Below the pieces are notes generated by a model, which saw nothing but the letters and a program-made list of their open reading frames with translations, had not been told where the DNA came from and ran no database searches. Both the position numbers and the translations under genes were made by a program. A DNA stretch of 21,265 bases from the NCBI GenBank assembly GCA_023228705.1, contig JALOAS010000058.1, positions 1 through 21,265 on the forward strand, given 5' to 3'. This DNA comes from Ottowia sp. Its GTDB lineage: Bacteria > Pseudomonadota > Gammaproteobacteria > Burkholderiales > Burkholderiaceae_C. Each line of letters starts with the position of its first letter. Position 1 is the stretch's first letter. Shown here in pieces: positions 1 through 6,602 of the stretch.

Positions 1-704
1 TGGACGGCCGCGAGGTGCAGACCGCAGCTGGCAGCCGCACGCTGCACACGCAGCACGCACAAATCGAGCAGATCACGCCCGGCTTGCGCAGCCAGTTCCT
101 CAGCGTCATTGCCAACCCTTCGGTGGCGCTGGTGCTGCTGATGCTGGGGCTGGGCGGGCTGGTCATGGAGGGCTCGCACCCGGGCGCCATCCTGCCCGGC
201 GTGGTGGGCGCAATCTGCCTGCTGCTGGCGCTGTACGCATTCCAGCTCCTGCCCGTGAATTTTGCCGGCCTGGGGCTCATCCTGCTGGGCGTGGTATTGA
301 TGGTGTCTGAAGCCTTTGTGCCGGCCTTTGGCGTCCTGGCCATAGGCGGAGTGCTGTCGTTCATCATCGGTGCGGTCATCCTCATGCGCACCGGCACGCC
401 CGCCTGGGACGTTGCACTGCCGACCATCGTCGGCATTGCCATTGCCGGCGTCGGCGTCATTGGCGGCATCCTGTGGCTGGCAATACGCTCGCACAGGCAC
501 CCCGTGGTCAGCGGCAGCGAGGAAATGCTGGGTGCCGTGGCCGAGGTGGTGGGCGACTTTGAAGGCCGCGGGCTGGTGCACGTGCATGGCGAGCGCTGGC
601 AGGCCGAATCGGCCGAGCCGCTGGTGCGCGGCCAGCGCGTCGTCGTGACGGGGCGCAACGGGCTCATCCTGAGCGTCCGCGCCAACATGGAGAACACAAC
701 ATGA
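1..704 (+). CDS. NfeD family membrane protein, 5' end missing
   Basis: This is the C-terminal part of an NfeD-like protein; the reading frame is open through the left edge of the window, so the true start lies outside. NfeD proteins are membrane partners of SPFH/stomatin proteins and act in membrane quality control. Visible here are about four closely spaced hydrophobic helices (for example around LVLLMLGLGGLVMEGSHPG and the AVILMRTG region), followed by a roughly 65-residue soluble tail rich in beta-strand-like sequence (EEMLGAVAEVV, GERWQAESAEPL, GQRVVVTG) that matches the C-terminal OB-fold of the family. The stop overlaps the ATG of the slipin gene by 4 bp (ATGA), the usual nfeD-slipin pairing, so the two are probably translationally coupled. 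Long NfeD proteins carry an N-terminal ClpP-like serine protease domain; whether this one does cannot be seen. Confidence 0.88.
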   Translation, partial: DGREVQTAAGSRTLHTQHAQIEQITPGLRSQFLSVIANPSVALVLLMLGLGGLVMEGSHPGAILPGVVGAICLLLALYAFQLLPVNFAGLGLILLGVVLMVSEAFVPAFGVLAIGGVLSFIIGAVILMRTGTPAWDVALPTIVGIAIAGVGVIGGILWLAIRSHRHPVVSGSEEMLGAVAEVVGDFEGRGLVHVHGERWQAESAEPLVRGQRVVVTGRNGLILSVRANMENTT

Positions 705-1504
705 TCCCTATTTCCCCGCTTCCCATCATTTCCGTGCTGGTGGTGGTGGCGCTGGCCATCCTGATCTCGTCGCTGAAGATCCTGCGCGAATACGAGCGCG
801 GCGTGATCTTCCTGTTTGGCCACTTCCAGGCGGTGAAGGGGCCGGGCATCATCATCCTGATCCCGGTCATGCAGCAGATGGTGCGCATAGACCTGCGCAC
901 CATCGTCATGGACGTGCCGCCGCAGGACGTGATTTCACGTGACAACGTGCCGGTGAAAGTCAACGCCGTCATCCTGTTTCGCGTGATCGACCCGGAAAAG
1001 GCCGTGATCCAGGTGGAAGACGCGCGCGAGGCCACCAGCCAGCTCGCACAGACCACGCTGCGCTCGGTGCTGGGCCAGCACGAGCTGGACGAGATGCTTG
1101 CCGAGCGCGACAAGCTCAACGACAGCATCCAGCAGATCCTGGACCAGCACACCGACGCCTGGGGCATCAAGGTGTCCAACGTGGAGATCAAGCAGGTGGA
1201 CCTGGACGAGACCATGATCCGCGCCATTGCCCGGCAGGCCGAGGCCGAACGCCAGCGCCGCGCCAAGATCATCAACGCCGAGGGCGAGCAGCAGGCCTCG
1301 GAGAAGCTCATGCAGGCCGCGCAGACGCTCATGCGCCAGCCGCAGTCCATCCAGCTGCGCTACCTGCAGACGCTGGTGGAGATTGCCGGCGACAAGACCC
1401 ATACCATTGCGTTCCCGCTGCCGCTGGACCTGATCGAGCCGCTGCTGGGCCGCGTCATCGAGCGCGCAGCGCCAGAGGACAGCGCGCCACGACCAACACC
1501 GTAA
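701..1504 (+). CDS. slipin family (SPFH/stomatin-like) membrane protein
   Basis: A 267-residue slipin. Residues about 8-25 form one hydrophobic N-terminal anchor. The SPFH domain follows from about residue 29, starting with the typical EYERGVIFLFGHF segment and continuing through the MDVPPQDVISRDNVPVKVNAV core. A charged, coiled-coil-prone stretch (AIARQAEAERQRRAKIINAEGEQQASEKL) leads to a C-terminal oligomerisation region. Slipins form ring-like membrane scaffolds thought to organise microdomains and to cooperate with NfeD, and in some species are cleaved by the NfeD protease. The ATG overlaps the nfeD stop, and GGAG lies 8 bp upstream inside nfeD. The length is normal for a bacterial slipin. 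The exact cellular role of the pair is not settled. Confidence 0.92.
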   Translation: MIPISPLPIISVLVVVALAILISSLKILREYERGVIFLFGHFQAVKGPGIIILIPVMQQMVRIDLRTIVMDVPPQDVISRDNVPVKVNAVILFRVIDPEKAVIQVEDAREATSQLAQTTLRSVLGQHELDEMLAERDKLNDSIQQILDQHTDAWGIKVSNVEIKQVDLDETMIRAIARQAEAERQRRAKIINAEGEQQASEKLMQAAQTLMRQPQSIQLRYLQTLVEIAGDKTHTIAFPLPLDLIEPLLGRVIERAAPEDSAPRPTP

Positions 1505-1539
1505 GCCGGCACGCCTTCAAACCCAGGAAGGAGACCGCC

Positions 1540-3321
1540 ATGCACCGCAACCCCATCCTGCGCCTGGGCCTGCTGGCGGCAGCGCTGGTCCTGTCCGCCT
1601 GCAGTGGCCCGCAGCGCCAGCAAGCCGTGCCCGTTGTGCAACGGGCCACTGCGGTCACGCAGGCTGCCGCCGCAGCGTACGACTACGACTTCAACGTCTT
1701 CCACTCGGTGGTGGCCAGCCACGGCATGGTCGTGGCCGAGCAGGCACTGGCCTCGCAGGTGGGGCTGGACGTGCTCAAGCGCGGCGGCAACGCCGTCGAC
1801 GCCGCGGTGGCCATGGGCTTTGCGCTGGGCGTGACGCTGCCGTACTCGGGCAACACCGGGGGCGGCGGGTTCATGATGGTGCACGACGCCGCCACGGGCC
1901 AGGACGTTGCGCTGGATTTCCGGGAGGTGGCACCGCAGGCCGCCACGCGCGACATGTACCTGGATGCGCAGGGCAACGTGATTGACGGCATGTCGCTGCA
2001 CACGCATGCCGCAGTCGGCGTTCCGGGCACGGTGGCCGGCCTCACGCATGCGCTGCAGCGCTGGGGCAGCCTGCCGCTGGCGCAGCTCATGCAGCCGGCC
2101 ATCGCCCAAGCTGAAAACGGCTATCCCGTCAGCGAAACGCTGGCCACCGTCATTGAGCGCGAAAAGGACAACCTGGGCCAGTGGCCCGCGTCGCGCGCCA
2201 TCTTCTTCCGGGACGACGGCACGCCGCTGCAGCGCGGTGACACGCTGGTGCAAAAAGACCTGGCCACGTCGCTGCGCCTGATCGCCCAAGGCGGCGCCAG
2301 CGCCTTCTACCGCGGCCCCATCGCCGACAAGATCGCCGCCGAGATGGCGCGCCACGGCGGGCTCATCAGCAAGCAGGACTTGGCCGACTACCGCGTGGTC
2401 GAGCGCGAGCCCATCCGCGGCACGTATCGCGGCTACGAGGTCGTGACCATGCCGCCGCCGTCCTCCGGCGGCATCCACATCGTGCAGCTGCTCAACATGA
2501 TGGCGCATTGGCCGTTGCAGGAGTGGGGCCACAACAGCGCGCGCAGCGTGCACCACATGGCCGAGGCCATGAAGCTGGTCTACGCCGACCGCGCCGAGTA
2601 CCTGGGCGATACCGACTTTGTCCAGGTGCCGGTGCGTGGCCTGCTCTCCAGAGATTACGCCGCCGAGCTGGTGCAGAAGATCAGCGACGACCGCACGCTG
2701 CCAGCCGCGCAGGTCAAGCCCGGCCACCCGCAGGCGCACGAGGGCAGCAACACCACGCACTACTCGGTCATGGACAAGGACGGCAACATGGTGGCCGTGA
2801 CGTACACGCTGAACACGCATTTTGGCAGCGGCATCGTCGCCGAAGGCACCGGCATCGTGCTCAACAACGAGATGGACGACTTCTCGGCCAAGCCGGGCGT
2901 GCCCAACGTCTACGGCCTCATCGGCGGCGAGGCCAACGCCATAGAAGCACGCAAGCGGCCACTGTCGTCGATGTCGCCCACCCTGGTGCTCAAGGACGGC
3001 CAGCCCTGGCTCATCACCGGCAGCCCGGGCGGCGCACGCATCATCACCACCGTGCTGCAGATCCTGTCCAACACCATGGACTACGGCATGGACCCGGCCG
3101 AGGCAACGGCGTCGCTGCGCTTTCATCAGCAGTGGACACCCGACGAGATCCGCGTGGAACAGGGGTTTTCCGTGGATACCATCGCGCTGCTGCGGCAGCG
3201 GGGGCAGAGCGTGGTCGTCAAGCCGGCAATGGGCCGCACGCAGACCATACAGGTGCGCGACGGCCAGCTGCTCGGGTTTTCTGACCCGCGCAACCCGGAT
3301 GGGGCGGCGCTGGGGTATTGA
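1540..3321 (+). CDS. ggt: gamma-glutamyltransferase, lipoprotein-type
   Basis: A 593-residue gamma-glutamyltranspeptidase, which hydrolyses or transfers the gamma-glutamyl group of glutathione and related compounds outside the cytoplasm. The precursor self-cleaves into large and small subunits. The cleavage site and N-terminal nucleophile is the TTHYSVMD motif, with Thr405 as the expected first residue of the small subunit. Other family marks are the SGNTGGGGFM segment near residue 105, MDDFSAKPGVPN, KRPLSSMSPT and the oxyanion-loop GSPGG. The N-terminus is a lipoprotein signal peptide (hydrophobic LGLLAAALVL followed by lipobox LSAC), so the enzyme is probably lipid-anchored rather than freely soluble in the periplasm. 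A strong Shine-Dalgarno (AGGAAGGAG) precedes the ATG. It lies 35 bp after the slipin gene and may share its transcript. Confidence 0.96.
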   Translation: MHRNPILRLGLLAAALVLSACSGPQRQQAVPVVQRATAVTQAAAAAYDYDFNVFHSVVASHGMVVAEQALASQVGLDVLKRGGNAVDAAVAMGFALGVTLPYSGNTGGGGFMMVHDAATGQDVALDFREVAPQAATRDMYLDAQGNVIDGMSLHTHAAVGVPGTVAGLTHALQRWGSLPLAQLMQPAIAQAENGYPVSETLATVIEREKDNLGQWPASRAIFFRDDGTPLQRGDTLVQKDLATSLRLIAQGGASAFYRGPIADKIAAEMARHGGLISKQDLADYRVVEREPIRGTYRGYEVVTMPPPSSGGIHIVQLLNMMAHWPLQEWGHNSARSVHHMAEAMKLVYADRAEYLGDTDFVQVPVRGLLSRDYAAELVQKISDDRTLPAAQVKPGHPQAHEGSNTTHYSVMDKDGNMVAVTYTLNTHFGSGIVAEGTGIVLNNEMDDFSAKPGVPNVYGLIGGEANAIEARKRPLSSMSPTLVLKDGQPWLITGSPGGARIITTVLQILSNTMDYGMDPAEATASLRFHQQWTPDEIRVEQGFSVDTIALLRQRGQSVVVKPAMGRTQTIQVRDGQLLGFSDPRNPDGAALGY

Positions 3322-3330
3322 ACCGGCAAG

Positions 3331-3634
3331 ACTGCGGCTGCGCCGCATGATAGGGAGGTTCAGCGTTGAGCGTTGAGCGTTGAGCGTTGAGCGTTGAGCG
3401 TTGAGCGTTGAGCGTTGAGCGTTGAGCGTTGAGCGTTTGGCGTGGCGGATGACGGATGATCTTGCTGGCGCTTTGATGATTGCGGCTGCGCCGCCATGAT
3501 GGGAGGTTGAGCGTGGTGCGGTATGCGCTGTTCGCTTGACGCCAAATCTTCATCAGCCGCCACAGGCGGCTTTCATCCAAGGCCCCCAAGAGCCGAGATC
3601 ATCTGTCATCCGGTGAGCTGACAATGCTTGCCCA
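3331..3634 (+). repeat. modular intergenic repeat, copy A (heptamer run plus hairpins)
   Basis: Fills most of the gap between the 3' ends of ggt and the tusA-like gene. Reading left to right: a TGCGGC-TGC-GCCGCA hairpin (3333-3347); an ATGATAGGGAGGTT block; the heptamer run (3363-3437); a second TGCGGCTGCGCCGCC hairpin (3481-3495) with ATGATGGGAGGTTGAGCG; a GCCGCC-ACA-GGCGGC hairpin (3556-3570); and the shared right end GAGATCATCTGTCATCCG followed by CAATGCTTGCC. The hairpin and linker modules recur in copies B (14508-14765) and C (17669-17956). In this copy the hairpin-plus-GGAGGTT module is present twice, so it appears internally rearranged. No protein-coding function is supported. Confidence 0.85.
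3363..3437 (+). repeat. heptamer tandem repeat (GCGTTGA), about 10.7 units
   Basis: Ten perfect tandem copies of GCGTTGA followed by a partial unit (GCGTT). The 7-bp period rotates through all three frames, so open frames through it encode period-7 amino-acid repeats such as NAQRSTL on the minus strand; these look like artefacts and not genes. The same heptamer, in its TTGAGCG and TTGTGCG forms, occurs in copies B and C with different unit numbers. Confidence 0.97.
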
Positions 3635-3689
3635 TAAGGAGCAGACAAGAAGGCATGAACACAAGGCAGCGACCGGCTGCTGAGTCCCG

Positions 3690-3758
3690 GATCATCGCGG
3701 CGAAGCCGCAATCATCGATGTCGCGCCAGTGGCAAGGTCATTTGTCGTCAGCGGCGGC
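3690..3758. repeat. extra hairpin module next to the tusA-like gene 3' end
   Basis: A GCGGC-GAA-GCCGC hairpin (3697-3709) flanked on each side by ATCATC, the same linker that separates hairpins in copies A-C. It is followed at about 3736-3755 by AGGTCATTTGTCGTCAGCGG, a degenerate form of the family's right-end motif AGATCATCTGTCATCCGG. This appears to be a further fragment of the repeat family abutting, and slightly overlapping, the 3' end of the tusA-like gene. The 3635-3690 stretch before it shows nothing I recognise. Confidence 0.5.
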
Positions 3759-3978
3759 GCAGCACGTGGATGAACTCGTCGCCGCTTTCTGTCTGCTCGA
3801 CCAACTCGTTTTTTGTCTGCCTGGCAAAGGCCTGGAAATCACGCACGGACCCCGGGTCGGTGCAAATTATCCTGAGCAGTTCGCCACTCTTGACATCAGC
3901 CAGCGCCTTCTTGGCCTTGAGGATGGGCAGCGGGCAGTTGAGCCCGCGCGCATCCACTTCTTTCGTGATGGTTTCCAT
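3748..3978 (-). CDS. TusA/SirA-like sulfurtransferase family protein
   Basis: A 76-residue TusA-family protein. The signature is the N-terminal motif RGLNCPLPILKAKKAL, with Cys15 in the CPxP motif as the expected persulfide-carrying residue, followed by the beta-alpha-beta core and the conserved DPGSVRDFQAFARQ segment. TusA proteins relay sulfur from cysteine desulfurase to acceptors such as the tRNA 2-thiouridine machinery; other members serve different sulfur pathways, so the exact role here is open. The start chosen is the ATG encoding METITKEVD, which gives the normal family length; longer open frame upstream runs into repeat copy D and is not credible. The Shine-Dalgarno is weak. Repeat modules flank the gene on both sides, and the repeat-like sequence at its 3' end contributes the stop codon. 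Confidence 0.92.
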   Translation of the reverse strand: METITKEVDARGLNCPLPILKAKKALADVKSGELLRIICTDPGSVRDFQAFARQTKNELVEQTESGDEFIHVLRRR

Positions 3979-4017
3979 GAACCGATTGTGCGACAAAGGC
4001 GGGCTTTGCGTCGCCTG

Positions 4018-4160
4018 GACAGCAAGCATCGGCAGTTCACCGGATGACAGATGACCTTGGCACATGAACGGCTGGCATCCAGCGTTGAGCCTTGAGCTTG
4101 GTGGGCATACGCTGGACGCCGGACGCAATACGCTCAACCTCTCATACCAACCAGATCGCA
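4018..4160 (-). repeat. modular intergenic repeat, degenerate copy D
   Basis: On the minus strand this gap between the Nudix and tusA-like genes reads ATGAGAGGTTGAGCGT near 4134-4148, later GGTCATCTGTCATCCGGTGA and CGATGCTTGC (about 4021-4058). These match the GGAGGTTGAGCG block and the right-end motif of copies A-C. Between them are single heptamer-like remnants (GCGTTGAGCCTTGAGC at about 4083-4098 on the plus strand) but no long heptamer run, and the GC hairpins are lost. I read it as an old, decayed copy in the opposite orientation to A. Confidence 0.65.
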
Positions 4161-4685
4161 TCATGCCCGTTCAAAAAAGACGGGCTCGTGCCCGCGCGAG
4201 CGCAGCCAGTCGGCCAGCGCGTAGCCGGTCCCTGCGGGCCAGCAGCGCAGCTCCGGCAGGTCGTACAGGCGGTATTCGGACAGCTCCGGCGAAAGCCGGA
4301 TGTCGCCATCGCAGACCGCATGCCAGGCGATGATGACCTGGTTCATGCGCTGGAAGTCGTAGACGCCCACCAGGTCCAGCGACTGCGTGCGCAGGCTGGT
4401 TTCCTCGCGGATCTCGCGCCGGATGCCCTCTTCCGGCGTCTCGCCAGCCTCCATGAAGCCGGTGATGAGCGCAAACATGCGCCGCGTCCACGCCGCGTTG
4501 CGCGCCAGCAGCACCCGGCCGCGGTACTGGACGATGGCGGCCAGCACCGGCGTTGGATTGTTCCAGTGCGTGAAACCGCAGGCCGGGCAGCGCATGCGCT
4601 CGGTGGGCCCGCCGTCCTCCATGACCGCGATGGGCGCAAGCGCGGTACGGCACTGCGGACAGTACCTGAACTCAGGCACGGCCAT
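4161..4685 (-). CDS. zinc-ribbon Nudix hydrolase
   Basis: A 174-residue Nudix hydrolase with an N-terminal zinc ribbon. Numbered from the chosen ATG, the zinc ligands are CPQC (Cys9, Cys12) and CPAC (Cys33, Cys36). The Nudix box GFMEAGETPEEGIRREIREE fits GX5EX7REUXEE, with the usual following Gly replaced by Ser. The ribbon plus box resembles NudC-like NADH/NAD-capped RNA pyrophosphatases, but the protein is shorter than NudC, lacks its N-terminal domain and ends soon after the catalytic fold, so the substrate is not assigned. The ATG at 4685 is preceded by GGGAG only about 3 bp away, which is close; a TTG one codon upstream would be less likely. It lies 33 bp after the cysM stop on the same strand and probably shares its transcript. 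Confidence 0.88.
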   Translation of the reverse strand: MAVPEFRYCPQCRTALAPIAVMEDGGPTERMRCPACGFTHWNNPTPVLAAIVQYRGRVLLARNAAWTRRMFALITGFMEAGETPEEGIRREIREETSLRTQSLDLVGVYDFQRMNQVIIAWHAVCDGDIRLSPELSEYRLYDLPELRCWPAGTGYALADWLRSRGHEPVFFERA

Positions 4686-4718
4686 CAACTCCCGCTGCTT
4701 CAGCCATCCGCTTTGCCC

Positions 4719-5624
4719 TCATTGCGCAGGGAAGACACCGGTCGAGAGGTAGCGCTCGCCGCTGTCGCAAACGACAAAGACCACGGTGGCGCCCCGCTCG
4801 CGTGCGGCCACGCGTTGCGCCACCTGCGCCGCGCCGCCGGAGGAGATGCCGCAAAAGAGCCCCTCCTCGGCAGCCAGGCGGCGCGCCATCTGCTCGGCCT
4901 CGCCCTGCGTCACCAGCATGAGCTCGTCCACCGCAGCCGGATCGTAAATGGCCGGGGTGTACGCCGCCGGCCACTTGCGTATGCCGGGAATGTGCGCGCC
5001 TTCCGCCGGCTGTGCACCCACGACCTGCACCTGCGGATTCTGCTCCTTCAGGAAGCGCGAGACCCCGGTGATGGTGCCGGTGGTTCCCATGGCCGAGACA
5101 AAGTGCGTGATGCGCCCTTCGGTCTGTTCCCAGATCTCGGGCCCCGTGGTTTCGTAGTGCGCGCGCGGATTGTCGGGGTTGCCAAACTGGTCCAGGATGC
5201 GTCCGCGGCCTTCGGCAGCCATCTTGGCGGCCAGGTCGCGCGCGTACTCCATGCCGCCAGACTTGGGCGTCAGGACCAGCTCGGCACCGTACGCGCGCAT
5301 GGCCTGTATGCGCTCGGACGACGAGTTCTCCGGCATGACGATCACCATCCTGTAGCCCCGGGCCGCAGCGACCATGGCCAGCGCAATGCCGGTGTTGCCG
5401 CTGGTCGCCTCGATCAGCGTGTCGCCGGCGCGAATCTCGCCGCGCTCCTGCGCGCGCCGGATCATCGACAACGCCGTGCGGTCCTTCACCGACCCGCCCG
5501 GGTTGCTGCACTCCAGCTTTGCAAGCACCTGCGTACGGCGTGTGGCGTTTTCGGCAGCATCGACGCGCTGCAACCGCACCAGCGGCGTTTTCCCTATGAT
5601 TTCCTCTATTGTCGGGTAATTCAT
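4719..5624 (-). CDS. cysM: cysteine synthase B (O-acetylserine sulfhydrylase)
   Basis: A 301-residue PLP enzyme that makes cysteine from O-acetylserine and sulfide or thiosulfate in the cytoplasm. The PLP lysine is Lys47 in SNPGGSVKDR. The substrate loop is EATSGNTG (about 72-79) and the phosphate-binding loop is GTTGT (180-184). The run SMIRRAQERGEI after the lysine, and MPENSSSERIQAMRAYGAEL, are characteristic of the CysM rather than the CysK branch. The start chosen is the ATG giving MNYPTIEEIIGKTPLVRL, the normal N-terminus; a 12-residue extension is open but would begin among the leader sequences of the divergent tRNA-Leu. No clear Shine-Dalgarno is visible. A tusA-like sulfur carrier gene lies nearby. 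Confidence 0.95.
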   Translation of the reverse strand: MNYPTIEEIIGKTPLVRLQRVDAAENATRRTQVLAKLECSNPGGSVKDRTALSMIRRAQERGEIRAGDTLIEATSGNTGIALAMVAAARGYRMVIVMPENSSSERIQAMRAYGAELVLTPKSGGMEYARDLAAKMAAEGRGRILDQFGNPDNPRAHYETTGPEIWEQTEGRITHFVSAMGTTGTITGVSRFLKEQNPQVQVVGAQPAEGAHIPGIRKWPAAYTPAIYDPAAVDELMLVTQGEAEQMARRLAAEEGLFCGISSGGAAQVAQRVAARERGATVVFVVCDSGERYLSTGVFPAQ

Positions 5625-5638
5625 CGTGCCGACTGTGC

Positions 5639-5644
5639 CATAAT
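5639..5644 (+). promoter_or_regulatory. possible -10 box of tRNA-Leu(CAA)
   Basis: CATAAT, 5 of 6 matches to TATAAT, ends 26 bp before the mature tRNA 5' end. No good -35 hexamer is seen at normal spacing. The site lies in the short divergent gap to cysM. Confidence 0.35.
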
Positions 5645-5669
5645 TTGCAACTTGCCGCACTGCAGCGCG

Positions 5670-5756
5670 GCCCGGGTGGCGGAACTGGTAGACGCAGCAG
5701 ACTCAAAATCTGCCGATGGCGACATCGTGCCGGTTCGATTCCGGCCCCGGGCACCA
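5670..5756 (+). tRNA. tRNA-Leu(CAA)
   Basis: An 87-nt tRNA including encoded CCA. Acceptor stem GCCCGGG pairs with CCCGGGC. The anticodon stem GCAGA/TCTGC encloses loop CTCAAAA (anticodon CAA). A class II variable arm follows, then T-stem GCCGG/CCGGC around TTCGATT and the 3' end ACCA. It reads UUG leucine codons. Directly downstream is an integrase remnant, so the 3' end of this tRNA was probably a phage attachment site. Confidence 0.96.
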
Positions 5757-5851
5757 CGGCAGAGAAATAGCGGCGGACTTCGCCCCACAGCCAGAGGCAG
5801 CGGGTAAGATGTGCGGCACGAGTGCGGGTAGCTCCCCGCACAACAATCCGC

Positions 5852-6365
5852 ATGGCGTATATCAGCAAGCATCGTGGCGATTGGCGTGCCGAGGTCAGCA
5901 AGCATGGACAGCGCCGCACCCGGGTGTTGTCCACCAAGCGCGAGGCGCGGGCTTGGGCGATTCGGCAAGAGGCAGAGCTTGAGCGCTTCACCGCGGGTGG
6001 TGGCCGGGCATTTGACGCGTTGGCGACGGCCTACTTGGCCCGCGTGACGCCAAGCAAAAAAATCCGCAGATTGGGAAACCCGTGCAGTGGCCCGCCTGCA
6101 GCGCCAACCGGGCAACGCTGCAACTGGCCGACATGGACAAGCGCGCTCATAGCGCCCTGGCGCGACCAGCGCCTGCAATCAGTCTCCGGCAGCACGGTGC
6201 AGTGCGAGGCCGACTTGCTGCGCAACATGAGGCGCTGGACGAATGGCGCTGGCAAGTGCCCGGCGGCTTCCGGGGCGTGCGCACGCCACCAGCCAATGCG
6301 CCGCGCCAGGCCATCTCGGCGTGGCAGCTCATTCGGCGCGTGCTGCGCGCGCCTCAAGTGCAAAT
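5852..6365 (+). pseudogene. phage tyrosine integrase remnant, frameshifted and truncated
   Basis: Starts with an intact N-terminus (MAYISKHRGDWRAEV, then TRVLSTKREARAWAIRQEAELE) typical of the arm-binding region of phage tyrosine recombinases, followed by FDALATAYLARVTPSKK. The homology then jumps between frames: ATLQLADMDKR in one frame, APWRDQRLQSVSGSTVQ and EADLLRNM in another, then ALDEWRWQ, FRGVRTPPANAPRQA and AWQLIRRVLRAP back in the earlier one. That implies at least three frameshifts, the first at or shortly after a run of seven A at 6056-6062. The catalytic C-terminal domain (R..HxxR..Y) is absent; similarity stops near 6360 where a repressor fragment begins. Position and orientation, 95 bp after a tRNA 3' end, are those of an integrated element's integrase gene. 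It cannot be functional. Confidence 0.85.
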
Positions 6366-6503
6366 GGCCAACGCTACAACAGCGGCAAGCTGAAAATCAG
6401 CAGCGACAATCCCAACCTCAAGACCGTTGATGTGCTGGACGGCAGCCAGCCCCTGGACGTGGTCGGCCGTGTGGTCTGGATCTGGAACGGATCAAGACTC
6501 TGA
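6363..6503 (+). pseudogene. C-terminal fragment of an S24/LexA-like phage repressor
   Basis: One open frame to the stop at 6503 encodes GKLKISSDNPNLKTVDVLD and then PLDVVGRVVWIWNGSRL. This matches the last strands of S24-type peptidase domains in CI-like phage repressors, whose typical form is LKISSDNP...(I/V)xGRVVW. The N-terminal helix-turn-helix and most of the protease domain, including the catalytic Ser, are missing. It abuts the broken integrase directly, so the interior of the element was probably removed by a deletion joining int to the repressor tail. The identification rests on a short but characteristic segment. Confidence 0.65.
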
Positions 6504-6569
6504 GTGCCAGTGATGCGCATACAGTTTCCTGAACCAGCCGCTGCCCCGTCTCTATAACATCGTGTAACA

Positions 6570-6575
6570 TATACT
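6570..6575 (+). promoter_or_regulatory. possible -10 box for the TM2 protein gene
   Basis: TATACT lies 27 bp upstream of the ATG at 6603 in a locally AT-rich patch; a second candidate, TATAAC, is at 6553-6558. Neither has a convincing -35 hexamer. Confidence 0.3.
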
Positions 6576-6602
6576 GCACGCCGATGCCCAGGGAGAGCTC
6601 TG

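Noticed and set aside
1360..3348. A 662-codon open frame antisense to ggt
   Set aside because: High-GC shadow of a clear gene; composition rich in His, Arg, Gly and Ala, with no domain.
3218..3589. Open frames through the heptamer tracts encoding NAQRSTL-type period-7 repeats (also at 17668-17891 and 14576-14841)
   Set aside because: A 7-bp tandem repeat without stops gives open frames in every phase; there is no start signal and the flanks are non-coding repeat modules. Such peptides in databases are likely annotation artefacts.
4092..5807. A 571-codon plus-strand open frame over the Nudix gene, cysM and tRNA-Leu
   Set aside because: It overlaps a tRNA and two clear genes in antisense and has no domain.
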